In this document: in pieces, positions 18,781 through 27,581 of the stretch
Numbering within the stretch: position 1 is the first letter of the stretch
Layout: every line of letters starts with the position of its first letter
DNA from: RH-AL1 sp965198485
Lineage (GTDB): Bacteria; Pseudomonadota; Alphaproteobacteria; Rhizobiales; Beijerinckiaceae
Reading direction: 5' to 3'
DNA length: 64,000 nt
Assembly (NCBI GenBank): GCA_965198485.1
Contig: CBDAPQ010000005.1
Location: 1,364,001 to 1,428,000, forward strand
The notes under the pieces: model-generated
What the model was told of the DNA's origin: nothing
What the model saw: the letters and a program-made list of their open reading frames with translations, nothing else
Databases searched by the model: none
Translations under genes and position numbers: made by a program

Positions 18781-20340
18781 ATGCGTCGTCGCCCTTTCGC
18801 ATGCCGAACGCTCCGGCGTTTCCTGCCCATCGTCGGGGTCGCCCTATCGGCCTTTTGGTCGGCGGGATCCCCCGCGTACGCGACACCGGCGATGACGATG
18901 GATCTCACCACCGGCGAGGTCCTCTACCAGCAGGAGGCGACGCGGCCGTGGTTTCCGGCGTCCACGACCAAACTGATGACCGTCTACGTGGCGCTCTCGG
19001 CAGTCCGCGACGGCAAGATCGCGATGAACACGCCGATGGTCTATTCGGCGCGCGCGCGGACCATGCCGCCGTCGAAGATGGGTTTCCGCCCGGGCACGCA
19101 GGTCACGCTCGAAAACGCGCTCAAGATGCTCATGGTGAAATCGGCCAACGACGTTGCCGTGACCGTGGCCGAGGGCGTGTCAGGCTCGGTCGAGGCCTTC
19201 GCCGACGACATGAACCAGGCGGCCGCGAGCCTTGGGTTGCGCGAGTCGCATTTCGTCAATCCCAACGGCCTGCCCAACCCCGATCACGTCTCCTCGGTGC
19301 GTGACATGGCCCTGATCGCCCGCGCGCTTTACACGCAGTTCCCGCAGCAGGCGCCGCTTTTCGACATCGGCGTGCTGCAGGTCGGGCCCGAGATCATCGC
19401 CAACCATAACAACCTGCTCGGCCGTTATCCCGGCGCCGACGGCATGAAGACCGGCTTCACATGCGCCGCCGGCTTCAACGTGGTGGCGAGCGCCTTCCGC
19501 GACGGGCGGCGCATCGTCACCATCGTGTTCGGGGCGCCATCGGTCGCGATGCGCACGGAGAAGGCAGCGGCACTGTTTGATCGGGCGTTCGCCAACGTCG
19601 ACCGGCCGACGGCCTCCATCCTGTCCCTGCCCGAAACCGGCGGAAGCGCACCCGACATGCACAACGCGGTCTGCCGCAATCGTGCGCCGCTGATCGCGAC
19701 ATTCAACGCGGAGGTGGAGCAGCTCGATGCCGCGCTGCTCCCGCCGGCCGGCGGGATCGGCCTGTCGTCCTTGAACCTCGAGCGCAACGCGCTCTTCGGG
19801 GCCTCGAGCACACCGGCGGGCGCGCCGATGGCGACACACATCAACCAGATCCGCCCTGAGCCGTCTGAGCCGGTGCAAGCTCACGTCGGCGCCGATCCCG
19901 GCTACACCGGACCCGTTGCGCAGGCGCGCGAGCCGCATAGCCCGATCGGCACGGAGACCGTCCCCTCTTCAGTGGAAGCCTATGCGCCGGCAGGGCAGCC
20001 GGAAATGCAGGGCGTCGGCGTCGCGCCGCTGGCGGCCGACCCCCGCGCCCTCCCGCTGCGTGGGCGGCGCGCCAAGGCCGCCAATCATGGCCGCCGCGGG
20101 CGCGCAGGCGCCCTGACTGCAGCGGCCGAAGCGCCGAAGACCAAGGTGCTCGCCGGCGCCGAGGGCGACGATCAGGCGGAGGGCAAGAGCAAGGCCGTCG
20201 CCAGGAGCAGGCCGGGTCGGGCGGCGGCGGTCAAGAAACCTGCGAAGGCGGCGACAGCGAAGCCAGCTGCCAAGGCAATTGCCAAGCTTGCCGTCAAGAC
20301 GTCGACGGCCAAGAAGACCAAATCCGCCAACAGCGAATGA
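18781..20340 (+). CDS. D-alanyl-D-alanine carboxypeptidase (S11 penicillin-binding protein) with basic C-terminal tail
   Basis: A periplasmic serine DD-peptidase trimming peptidoglycan stem peptides. A signal peptide (about 1-35) precedes the S11 domain, with the SxxK motif S61-TTK (PASTTKLM), the SxN motif S121-AN and the KTG motif at 223-225 (DGMKTGFTCAAGFN). After the catalytic core, about residue 300 onward has no recognised domain and ends in roughly 90 residues rich in Lys, Ala and Pro (KPAKAATAKPAAKAIAK), resembling histone H1-like tails. At 519 residues it is longer than typical DacA/DacF. The ATG at 18781 gives a clean signal peptide; a GTG at 18724 would extend it with unlikely sequence. 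Confidence 0.93.
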   Translation: MRRRPFACRTLRRFLPIVGVALSAFWSAGSPAYATPAMTMDLTTGEVLYQQEATRPWFPASTTKLMTVYVALSAVRDGKIAMNTPMVYSARARTMPPSKMGFRPGTQVTLENALKMLMVKSANDVAVTVAEGVSGSVEAFADDMNQAAASLGLRESHFVNPNGLPNPDHVSSVRDMALIARALYTQFPQQAPLFDIGVLQVGPEIIANHNNLLGRYPGADGMKTGFTCAAGFNVVASAFRDGRRIVTIVFGAPSVAMRTEKAAALFDRAFANVDRPTASILSLPETGGSAPDMHNAVCRNRAPLIATFNAEVEQLDAALLPPAGGIGLSSLNLERNALFGASSTPAGAPMATHINQIRPEPSEPVQAHVGADPGYTGPVAQAREPHSPIGTETVPSSVEAYAPAGQPEMQGVGVAPLAADPRALPLRGRRAKAANHGRRGRAGALTAAAEAPKTKVLAGAEGDDQAEGKSKAVARSRPGRAAAVKKPAKAATAKPAAKAIAKLAVKTSTAKKTKSANSE

Positions 20341-20370
20341 CCTGCCCTCTTCGCTATCGCCTGCGCAATC

Positions 20371-21489
20371 ATGGTTGAGGCACGTCGACCGCCGCCGCCG
20401 TTCGACCTGCACGTGCTCACCGGCTTTCTCGGCGCCGGAAAGACCACGTTGCTCAACGCCGTGCTGCGTGACCCAGCCCTTGCCGACACTCTGGTCTTGA
20501 TCAACGAGTTCGGATCCGTCGGACTCGATCACCTCCTTGTCGAGCGGGTCGACGGCGACATGCTGCTGCTCGCCTCGGGTTGCCTGTGCTGCACGGTGCG
20601 CGGCGACCTCGTGGCAAGCCTGGAGGAGGCGTTGCGCGCCCGCGACAACGGCCGCGGAACACCGTTTCGCCGCGTGATGATCGAGACCACCGGGCTGGCC
20701 GATCCCGCGCCGGTGCTGCACACCGTGATGAGCCATCCCTACCTGCGCCTGCGCTTCCGGTTGCGCTCGGTGGTGACGCTGGTCGACGCCCTGGTGGGCA
20801 ACGCCACGCTCGACGTCCATCCCGAAGCGGTGAAGCAGGTAGCCATGGCCGACCGCCTCGTGCTGACCAAGACCGATCTCGTCACCGATGCCGATGCGCT
20901 AGCGGCGCTGAAGGCGCGGCTGAACGCGCTCAACCCAGCCGCGCCGATCCTCGATGCGGCGCGCGGCGAGGCCGGTGCGGCGCGCCTGCTGGGCGGCTCC
21001 TACGATCCTGCGGCGCTTGGGGCTGATGCCGCCGACTGGCTTGCCGCCGAGGCGGTGGAGGCGGCGCAGGGCGGTGACGACCGGCACGGCCACCACCATC
21101 ACGACGTGAACCGCCACGATGCCAGCATCCGCGCCTTTGCCATGCGCTGGCCGCGGCCGGTGTCGCCCTACGCGGTCGGGCTTTTCACCGAATTGCTCAC
21201 CTCGGCGCACGGCGCGGGCGTGCTGCGGATGAAGGGGCTTGTCGCCATCACCGACGATCCCTCCCGCCCCGTGATCCTTCATGGCGTCCAGCACGTCATG
21301 CATCCGCCGGGCCGCCTCGACGCCTGGCCGGATGCCGACCATGGCACGCGCCTGGTGTTCATCCTGAAGGATCTCGACCCAAGGCGCGTCGAGGGCCTAT
21401 GGCGCGCCGCCGTCGGAGAACCGGGTGTCGACCAGGCCGACCTCGCCGCCAATCCTCTCGCGCCCACGCCGCGCGGCCTGTTGGCCTAG
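20371..21489 (+). CDS. COG0523 (CobW/ZNG1-like) GTP-binding metallochaperone
   Basis: A 372-residue P-loop GTPase of the CobW/YjiA/ZNG1 group, which couples GTP hydrolysis to delivery of a metal such as zinc or cobalt. Walker A GFLGAGKTT is at 18-26, the metal-binding CxCC motif is C71-L-C73-C74 (SGCLCCTVRGDL), TKTD serves as the base-recognition motif, and a C-terminal CobW_C domain follows a histidine-rich linker (HGHHHHDVNRHD) that could store or transfer metal. The proximity of cobST invites a cobalt role, but zinc is equally possible for this family. The start at 20371 follows the carboxypeptidase stop by 30 bases. Confidence 0.92.
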   Translation: MVEARRPPPPFDLHVLTGFLGAGKTTLLNAVLRDPALADTLVLINEFGSVGLDHLLVERVDGDMLLLASGCLCCTVRGDLVASLEEALRARDNGRGTPFRRVMIETTGLADPAPVLHTVMSHPYLRLRFRLRSVVTLVDALVGNATLDVHPEAVKQVAMADRLVLTKTDLVTDADALAALKARLNALNPAAPILDAARGEAGAARLLGGSYDPAALGADAADWLAAEAVEAAQGGDDRHGHHHHDVNRHDASIRAFAMRWPRPVSPYAVGLFTELLTSAHGAGVLRMKGLVAITDDPSRPVILHGVQHVMHPPGRLDAWPDADHGTRLVFILKDLDPRRVEGLWRAAVGEPGVDQADLAANPLAPTPRGLLA

Positions 21490-21509
21490 CTTTCGACGTG
21501 TCGCGCGCG

Positions 21510-22628
21510 ATGCTAAGCACCGCCATGCGACGAAAGCCGCCTCGGGCGATACGAGTCATTGCGCTGGCAGGAGCGGCGGCGGCTTGCGGGCTAAGCGGCT
21601 TTGTCCTCGCCGCACTGCTCTTCGCCGGGCCGGATCACCTGCGCGAGATCGTCCCAATCGGTTCTGTTCGCAGCGCCGCCGACAACATCGCAGGCAGAGA
21701 CCGTGGCCGCGGTGCGCAAGCCCCGCAGGACATCCTCGCGCGCGGCTGGTTAGAGGTGCTCCGGCGCGTGGTCGTTCTGGTCGTCAGGAACAGGCTGATG
21801 CAGGAGAGCGCCGCCGTCGCCTTCTACACTCTGCTCGCGATCTTCCCGGCGCTCGCCGCCACCGTATCGATATACGGCCTCGTCGCCGATCCTGCCGCCA
21901 TCCAGAGGCTCATCGACGCGCTGCAAGGCATTCTACCTGCCGCAGCGCTCGGCCTCCTGCACGGCGAGCTCGACCAGCTCATCAGGAACGGACCGCGCGG
22001 CCTCTCGATCGGCGTCGCCATCGGCCTCGCCACAACGCTGTGGAGCGCCAACCAGGGCTCCAAGGCGATGTTTGACGCGCTCAACGTGATCTATCGCGAG
22101 CCGGAGAAGCGCAGCTACCCCTATTTCGTGATCGTCGCGATGGCCTTCACCTTTAGCGCCATCCTTTTTGTCATGGCCGCGATGATCGGCGTCGTAGCGC
22201 TGCCGCAGATCCTAGAAGCGCTGCACCTGCCCGTCTCCAGCCGCACCCTGATCTCGCTCGCGCGCTGGCCGGCGATCCTCACGATGGTCGCTCTGTTCTT
22301 GGCAGGCCTCTATCGATTCGGCCCGAGCCGGGAGAACCCGAAATGGCGCTGGGTGAGCTGGGGCAGCGGCTTCGCCGCGCTATCGTGGATCGGCGTTTCG
22401 CTGACCTTCTCCTGGTACGTACAGAGCTTCGGCAGCTTCGACCGCACCTACGGCTCCCTCGGCGCCGGGGTCGGCTTCATGGTCTGGATCTGGCTCTCGA
22501 CCCTCGTTGCGCTATGTGGCGCGCAGCTGAATTCCGAGTTCGAGCACCAGACCTCGGCCGACACGACGACGAGCGACTGGCGGCCGCCGGGCATGCGCGG
22601 CGCGAAGCAGGCCGACACGGTGGCCTGA
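21510..22628 (+). CDS. YihY/virulence factor BrkB family membrane protein
   Basis: A 372-residue inner-membrane protein. After a short N-terminal hydrophobic segment (about 15-35) comes the YihY domain: LMQESAAVAFYTLLAIFPALAA is the characteristic first helix (positions about 100-121), followed by five more helices and the conserved SWGSGFAALSWIGVSLTFSWYV and YGSLGAGVGFMVWIWLS regions. Once misassigned as ribonuclease BN, the family has no established molecular function. ATG codons at 21510 and 21525 are both usable; the extended frame from 21399 overlaps the GTPase gene and is not favoured. Confidence 0.9.
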   Translation: MLSTAMRRKPPRAIRVIALAGAAAACGLSGFVLAALLFAGPDHLREIVPIGSVRSAADNIAGRDRGRGAQAPQDILARGWLEVLRRVVVLVVRNRLMQESAAVAFYTLLAIFPALAATVSIYGLVADPAAIQRLIDALQGILPAAALGLLHGELDQLIRNGPRGLSIGVAIGLATTLWSANQGSKAMFDALNVIYREPEKRSYPYFVIVAMAFTFSAILFVMAAMIGVVALPQILEALHLPVSSRTLISLARWPAILTMVALFLAGLYRFGPSRENPKWRWVSWGSGFAALSWIGVSLTFSWYVQSFGSFDRTYGSLGAGVGFMVWIWLSTLVALCGAQLNSEFEHQTSADTTTSDWRPPGMRGAKQADTVA

Positions 22629-22696
22629 TGCCCATTGCTCGACCTTCGCGACGCGCCATATGAGCGGCGCGACTTCGACTTGCAGGAGAGGTGGGT

Positions 22697-23065
22697 ATGG
22701 ATACGGATCGAATCGGTGGCGCCGCCAAAGAGACACTCGGCAAGGCCCAAGCGACGGCCGGCGAGATGGTCGGCGACAACGAGACCGAGCTTCAGGGTCG
22801 CGCACGCCAAGCGTCCGGGACCGCGCAGAATGTTTACGGGCAGGCCAAGGACGCGCTCGGTGACGCGGCGGATACTGCTCAGGGCATGTACGGACAGGCC
22901 AAGGACAAGCTCGGCGATACGTTCGGCGATACGTTTTCCGACGCGACGGGTTCGGCGGAGCGGGCGCTACACTCGCTCGAGAAGGAGGTGAAGGATCGTC
23001 CGCTTATCGCGCTCCTCATCGCGGCCCTGGTCGGCTACGTGCTCGCCCAGCTCACCACGCGTTAG
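22697..23065 (+). CDS. CsbD-like stress protein with C-terminal membrane anchor
   Basis: 122 residues. The N-terminal half is a CsbD-type sequence (DRIGGAAKETLGKAQATAGE) with repeated glycine/alanine-rich amphipathic units; the motif YGQAKDxLGD occurs twice (about residues 46 and 66) and GDTFGDTF is a short tandem duplication. The last 25 residues (KDRPLIALLIAALVGYVLAQL) form a membrane anchor as in ElaB/YqjD-type proteins, so it may tie ribosomes or other partners to the membrane under stress; this is inference. A strong ribosome binding site (AGGAGAG at 22684-22690) favours the ATG at 22697 over a GTG at 22691. Confidence 0.85.
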   Translation: MDTDRIGGAAKETLGKAQATAGEMVGDNETELQGRARQASGTAQNVYGQAKDALGDAADTAQGMYGQAKDKLGDTFGDTFSDATGSAERALHSLEKEVKDRPLIALLIAALVGYVLAQLTTR

Positions 23066-23144
23066 CACTCGCTCGGCCGGGTCGTTCGACCACGACGCCT
23101 TTTCATGATGGTAATTTCCCAGATAGGTATCGGCCGAATGGGGA

Positions 23145-24881
23145 ATGCCGATGCAACGTTGGGTAACATGTCTGGCAGCGTTGTCCGTAGGTCTCGCCGC
23201 GTCCACACAGGTCGAGGCTGGTGACGGGTCGCCCATCATAGGCAGCGGTGCGCGGGCTTTGCCCGTTATCGCGTCACACGGGATGGTCGTCGCCCAGGAG
23301 GGCACGGCGGCACGATTAGGCATTGATGTCCTTAAGCAGGGAGGCAATGCCGTCGATGCCGCTGTCGCTACGGCTTTAGCCCTTGCGGTGACCCTGCCGC
23401 GCGCCGGCAATCTCGGCGGCGGCGGCTTTATGCTGATCCACCTGGCCAAAGGCGACCATAATGTCGCGATCGACTATCGTGAGATCGCCCCGGCCGTGAC
23501 GACGTGCTGCGTATTCCTCGACGCCGCCGGCAACGCCGATCCACGTCTCTCGCGCGACACCGGCCTAGCCGTCGGCGTTCCCGGCACGCCTTCCGGCCTT
23601 GCCGTTGCGCTGAAACGCTACGGCAGCGGCCGTTTCACCTTGGCCGAGCTTGCCGCCCCAGCCGTCGCGTTGGCCCGCGACGGCATCGTCGTCGACGATG
23701 ATCTCGCCGACTCGCTGCCGCGCGCCCCGCGCTTGAAGCGCTGGGCTTCTTCGGGTGCCATCTTCTTTCATCCCAACGGTTCCCCGCTCGCGCGCGGCGA
23801 GAAACTCGTCCAACGCGACCTCGCGCAGACGTTGGAGACCTACGGCCGCGAGGGGCCGAAAGGATTTTACGAAGGACCCGTGGCGGAAAAGCTTGCCGGC
23901 GCAGTCCGCTCGGCCGGCGGCACGATGACGCTCGACGACCTTAAGCATTACGCCGCCGAGGAGCGTGCCCCCGTCACCGGCAATTACCGCGGCCATACGA
24001 TCGTCTCCATGCCGCCGCCCTCCTCCGGCGGCGTCCACGTGATCGAGCTTCTCAACATCCTCGAGGGCTATCCGCTCGGTGAGCAGGGCGCGGACTCAGC
24101 CGCCACCATTCACGATCTCGCCGAGGCGATGAAGCTCGCCTACGCCGATCGCGCCGAGTACCTGGGTGACCCGGCCGTGGTGGATGTGCCCGTGAAGGGC
24201 CTGACGTCGAAGCGCTACGCCGCCGCGCTGCGCGCGCAGATCCTGCCTGACCGCGCCCGTCCCGCGACCGAGATCAAGGCGCTCGACCCGCAGCCCTACG
24301 AGAGTGACCAGACCACCCATTTCTCAGTGGTGGATGCCGAGGGCAACGCCGTCGCCAACACGTACACGCTGAACTTTTCCTACGGCGTCGGCATGGTCGC
24401 CGACGGCACCGGCGTGCTGCTCAACAACGAGCTCGACGACTTCGCCGCCAAGCCCGGTGCACCCAACGCCTACGGCCTTACGGGCGGCAAGGCCAACATG
24501 CCCGGGCCGCGCAAGCGGCCGCTATCGTCGATGGCGCCGACCATGATGTTCAAGGACGGCAAACTCGAGTTGGTGACGGGATCGCCCGGCGGCTCGCGCA
24601 TCATCACCATCGTGGTCGGGCTCATCCTCGACGTCGTCGACTTCGGCATGAACATCGCCGAGGCCACGTCCGCCGTCCGCGTCCACGATCAGCTGCTGCC
24701 CGACACGCTGCAGATCGAGCGTGGCATCAACGCCGACACATTGCGCTTACTCAAGGCGCAGGGCTACACGATCGACGTTCACGACGCCTGGGGCTCGGCG
24801 GAGAGCATCGCCGTCGGCGACGGTGTGTTGGCCGGCGCCGCCGACACGCGCCAGCGCGGCACTCTCGCGGTAGGGTATTAA
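23145..24881 (+). CDS. ggt: gamma-glutamyltransferase (glutathione hydrolase)
   Basis: A periplasmic Ntn-hydrolase of 578 residues, standard length, that cleaves the gamma-glutamyl bond of glutathione and can transfer it to amino acids or water. A signal peptide covers residues 1-25. The precursor is expected to self-cleave before the first threonine of TTHFSVVD (after YESDQ), generating large and small subunits; the oxyanion and substrate motifs NLGGGGFML, PPSSGGVH, PLSSMAPTMM and GSPGGSRI are present. Nothing adjacent indicates regulation. Another ATG six bases in (23151) is equally plausible. Confidence 0.96.
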   Translation: MPMQRWVTCLAALSVGLAASTQVEAGDGSPIIGSGARALPVIASHGMVVAQEGTAARLGIDVLKQGGNAVDAAVATALALAVTLPRAGNLGGGGFMLIHLAKGDHNVAIDYREIAPAVTTCCVFLDAAGNADPRLSRDTGLAVGVPGTPSGLAVALKRYGSGRFTLAELAAPAVALARDGIVVDDDLADSLPRAPRLKRWASSGAIFFHPNGSPLARGEKLVQRDLAQTLETYGREGPKGFYEGPVAEKLAGAVRSAGGTMTLDDLKHYAAEERAPVTGNYRGHTIVSMPPPSSGGVHVIELLNILEGYPLGEQGADSAATIHDLAEAMKLAYADRAEYLGDPAVVDVPVKGLTSKRYAAALRAQILPDRARPATEIKALDPQPYESDQTTHFSVVDAEGNAVANTYTLNFSYGVGMVADGTGVLLNNELDDFAAKPGAPNAYGLTGGKANMPGPRKRPLSSMAPTMMFKDGKLELVTGSPGGSRIITIVVGLILDVVDFGMNIAEATSAVRVHDQLLPDTLQIERGINADTLRLLKAQGYTIDVHDAWGSAESIAVGDGVLAGAADTRQRGTLAVGY

Positions 24882-25020
24882 GCGCGTCCCAGTCCGCACG
24901 GAAGCCGCGGACAGGTGCTTCTTCGCCGGCGCGAGGGCCGCTTGTGCGCGTTACCCCTTACCGGAACCGGCACGCGCGCCGCTCCGTTCGTGAAGAGATG
25001 GCAGCAACAAGGATATTGCG

Positions 25021-25191
25021 ATGAACAAGAAGCGCGGCGACGACGCCCAGGATCACGCACCCCAGCCGCCGCGGGACAAGAGCGTGACGCCCGGCGACAA
25101 ACAGGACGCCAAGAACTACGAGCAGAGAAAGGACGACGGCGCGATCGAAGTCGAAAACTTGAGTTCCGCCAACGACGAGGGTGCGAACTAG
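25021..25191 (+). CDS. small hydrophilic protein, hypothetical
   Basis: A 56-residue, highly charged protein without hydrophobic segments (begins MNKKRGDDAQD, ends SSANDEGAN), probably disordered. A ribosome binding site (AAGGA at 25009-25013) precedes the ATG by about 7 bases. It stands alone between ggt and the antiporter. No family is recognised. Similar short acidic-basic proteins in this order are often stress induced, but nothing here proves that. Confidence 0.5.
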   Translation: MNKKRGDDAQDHAPQPPRDKSVTPGDKQDAKNYEQRKDDGAIEVENLSSANDEGAN

Positions 25192-25287
25192 CGTCCGAGA
25201 CCAAGTCGGCGCAACTGGACGCGCGGGCGCGGCTGTCGCAACACTCCGATCAGGCCGCGACCATGGATGGCTTTTGCCTCAGCACTC

Positions 25288-27036
25288 TTAGGACACGGTC
25301 ACCCTCGACAAGGTCGACTTTAGGCATCTCCGTGGAGACGAAGACGAGATCGCCGTTCGAGCGCACGATGAGCAAAGCCATCTCGTCGTCGCCGACGTCC
25401 TCGCCGGCTTCGAGCTTCTCCAGGAAAACGCGCTGGCGGTCGCGTGGCGCGAGCCGGATAGGTCGCCAAACCGTAAAGGCGGCACGCCGACGACGTGTCC
25501 TCGCCATTCCTTGTCGAGGGCGGCGCGCTCATCGACAGCCTCTCCCGCCGCCGCGAGCTGAAACACCTTGCCGCGTCCGATTTCCGGTGCCAGCTTCGAG
25601 CACACGAGGCTGTTGTAGATGTCGTTTTGCGTCGCGGCGAAGAGAACGTCGATGCGGTGCTCGCGCATGCTCTCCATGCCCTGCTCGGACAGGAGTTCCG
25701 CCTGAAGAACAGGGATGCCCTTGGCGCGCGCGACGTCGAGCGCGCCGGCGAATGTGTCGATCAGCAGCACCGGCGTGCCGGCCATTTGCAGCGTCTGGGC
25801 CAGGGTCTCGGTCCAAGGCGTCGCGCCGATGATCGCCAGCGTCGGCTTGTCACCCAGCGTGAGACCCAGCCGCCGCGCGGCCGGCGCTAAAGAGAAGCCG
25901 TGCAGAATCATCGTGGAGGCGATGAGCGTGAACACGGCGGGCATCACCAGTTCGCCGCCGGGATGACCGGCTGCCGAAAGCCTGCCACCGGCGACGCTCG
26001 CCACCGCCGCGGCGACGATGCCGCGCGGCGCGATCCAGCCGGTGAGCAGCCGTTCCCGTAAGGTGAGATCGCTGCGCAGCGTCGCCAGAGCGATCGTCAG
26101 CGGGCGCACGACGAAGATCATCGCCGCCGTGAGGAGGTAGGTCGGCCAGGTCAGCTGCGTGAACAGGCTGCGATCGAGGTTGGCGGTAAGCACCACAAAC
26201 AAAGCCGAAACGATGAGGACGACGAGTGATTCCTTGATGCGGGTCAGCTCGGCAAGACCTCGAATTTTCATGTTGGCAAGAGCAATGCCGAGGATAGTCG
26301 CCGCGCCGAGGCCGGACTCTTCCATGACCAGGTTCGAGACGACATAGACGCCGAGCGCGAAGGCCAGAAGCATCGGCGTCTTGAGGCTCTCCTGTATGAG
26401 GTCGTGGTTGACGAGGTAGCGAAAGAGAAACGCGGCGCCGACGCCGAGCGCGGCGGCCGCGGCGAGCCCCTCGACGACTTCCGCGGCGAGCCAAGTGCCT
26501 TGTCGACCGCCGGCGAGCATCACCGCGAGCACGACCGCCGCCATCAGCGCGCCGATGGGATCGTTGACGATGGCTTCCCACTTGAAGAACGACGCCGTGC
26601 GGGCCTGCAGCCGCGTGTTTCGCAACAGCGGCAGGACGACGGTGGGGCCGGTGACCACGGTGATGGCGCCGTAGAGCAGCGAAGGCCCCCACGGCATCCG
26701 TCCGATCAGGTGGGCAGCGAGGCTTGCAAGCGAGAAGCTGATCGGCAGCGCCGCGACCGTGAGTCTTAGAACCCCGTCGCCGGCAGCGCGCAACTCGTGG
26801 AAGTCGAGCGCGAGCCCCCCCTCGAAGACGACGATGGCGACCGCGAGACCGACCATCGGCCGCAATCCGCCCCCGAAGGCGACGGCGGGATGCAGGATCT
26901 GCAACACCGGCCCGATCAGCAGCCCGAAGGCAAACAGGAGGACGATGGCCGGCAGTCGTAGGCGGGCCGCCACCCATTGCGCGCCGACACCGCCGATCGC
27001 GATGCAGAGGACGGCTGTGGCTACGACGTGGCTCAT
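25288..27036 (-). CDS. cation:proton antiporter (CPA1-type) with cytosolic nucleotide-binding-like domain, apparent 3' frameshift
   Basis: A membrane antiporter exchanging Na+ or K+ for protons. About 12 helices span residues 5-390 (EGGLALDFHELR and WEAIVNDPIGAL, with the ND pair typical of CPA1 ion sites), followed by a Rossmann-like domain beginning PTLAIIGATPWTETLAQ near 405, as in TrkA-N. The last ~60 residues in this frame are Ser/Arg-rich nonsense. A one-base shift at about 25445-25490 opens a sensible continuation ending at 25250 (RQRVFLEKLEAGEDVGDDE then LVEGDRVLRVL), which looks like the true C-terminal regulatory domain. So the intact gene was probably 25250-27036; the break is either a real single-base loss or a sequence error. 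Confidence 0.85.
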   Translation of the reverse strand: MSHVVATAVLCIAIGGVGAQWVAARLRLPAIVLLFAFGLLIGPVLQILHPAVAFGGGLRPMVGLAVAIVVFEGGLALDFHELRAAGDGVLRLTVAALPISFSLASLAAHLIGRMPWGPSLLYGAITVVTGPTVVLPLLRNTRLQARTASFFKWEAIVNDPIGALMAAVVLAVMLAGGRQGTWLAAEVVEGLAAAAALGVGAAFLFRYLVNHDLIQESLKTPMLLAFALGVYVVSNLVMEESGLGAATILGIALANMKIRGLAELTRIKESLVVLIVSALFVVLTANLDRSLFTQLTWPTYLLTAAMIFVVRPLTIALATLRSDLTLRERLLTGWIAPRGIVAAAVASVAGGRLSAAGHPGGELVMPAVFTLIASTMILHGFSLAPAARRLGLTLGDKPTLAIIGATPWTETLAQTLQMAGTPVLLIDTFAGALDVARAKGIPVLQAELLSEQGMESMREHRIDVLFAATQNDIYNSLVCSKLAPEIGRGKVFQLAAAGEAVDERAALDKEWRGHVVGVPPLRFGDLSGSRHATASAFSWRSSKPARTSATTRWLCSSCARTAISSSSPRRCLKSTLSRVTVS

Positions 27037-27581
27037 GAGTGATTCCGCGCGATCGCCGCTAGGAAGGCACGCGCGCCGACATCGTCAATATCCTGATCGA
27101 CGTCGTGTGTGCGGCGCTTCCGCTCGCAACGGCGAGAGCCGCCGCCCTTGGCTCGCCCCGAGAGCTATCCTAGCGCGGTTGCCTTGTGCCGATGACCTCG
27201 TTCTGCAAAACGGGGCGACACGAAGCCGAAGAAGACATCCATCCTGGTTTGCACTCGATGCCGGACTTCGTTGTTCGCTTTCCCTGAAATCGCAACGTCA
27301 TGGCGCCGCTCAAGTGGGCCGAAGTCGGAGCCGATCGATGGCGAGCACCGGCTCGATCGCTTGCTCACGACAGACGCGAACGGCGCCGTCGGCCCGGTTC
27401 CGTTCCAAGGTCATGCCTCTGCTGCACACCATGGACGAAGAAGCCCAACGTCTGACTTTGAGCACCTTGGAGCGAAATGGCTCAGCGGCAACGGCTTCAA
27501 AGCAGCCATACGATCGTCGCCAGCGGGCCCACGTGGAGATTGCCACGACGTCGCAGCCTTTGCAGCCGGAGCGCTGACCTC
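27037..27581. other. intergenic region before SNF2-type helicase
   Basis: About 545 bases between the divergent antiporter and helicase genes. Several short frames exist on both strands, including a 54-codon plus-strand one at 27413-27577, but none has a convincing ribosome site or recognised domain. This region marks the start of the atypical accessory stretch. Confidence 0.3.

Noticed and set aside
22800..22950. Short repeated units as a tandem DNA repeat
   Set aside because: They are explained by repeated amphipathic motifs in the CsbD-like protein.
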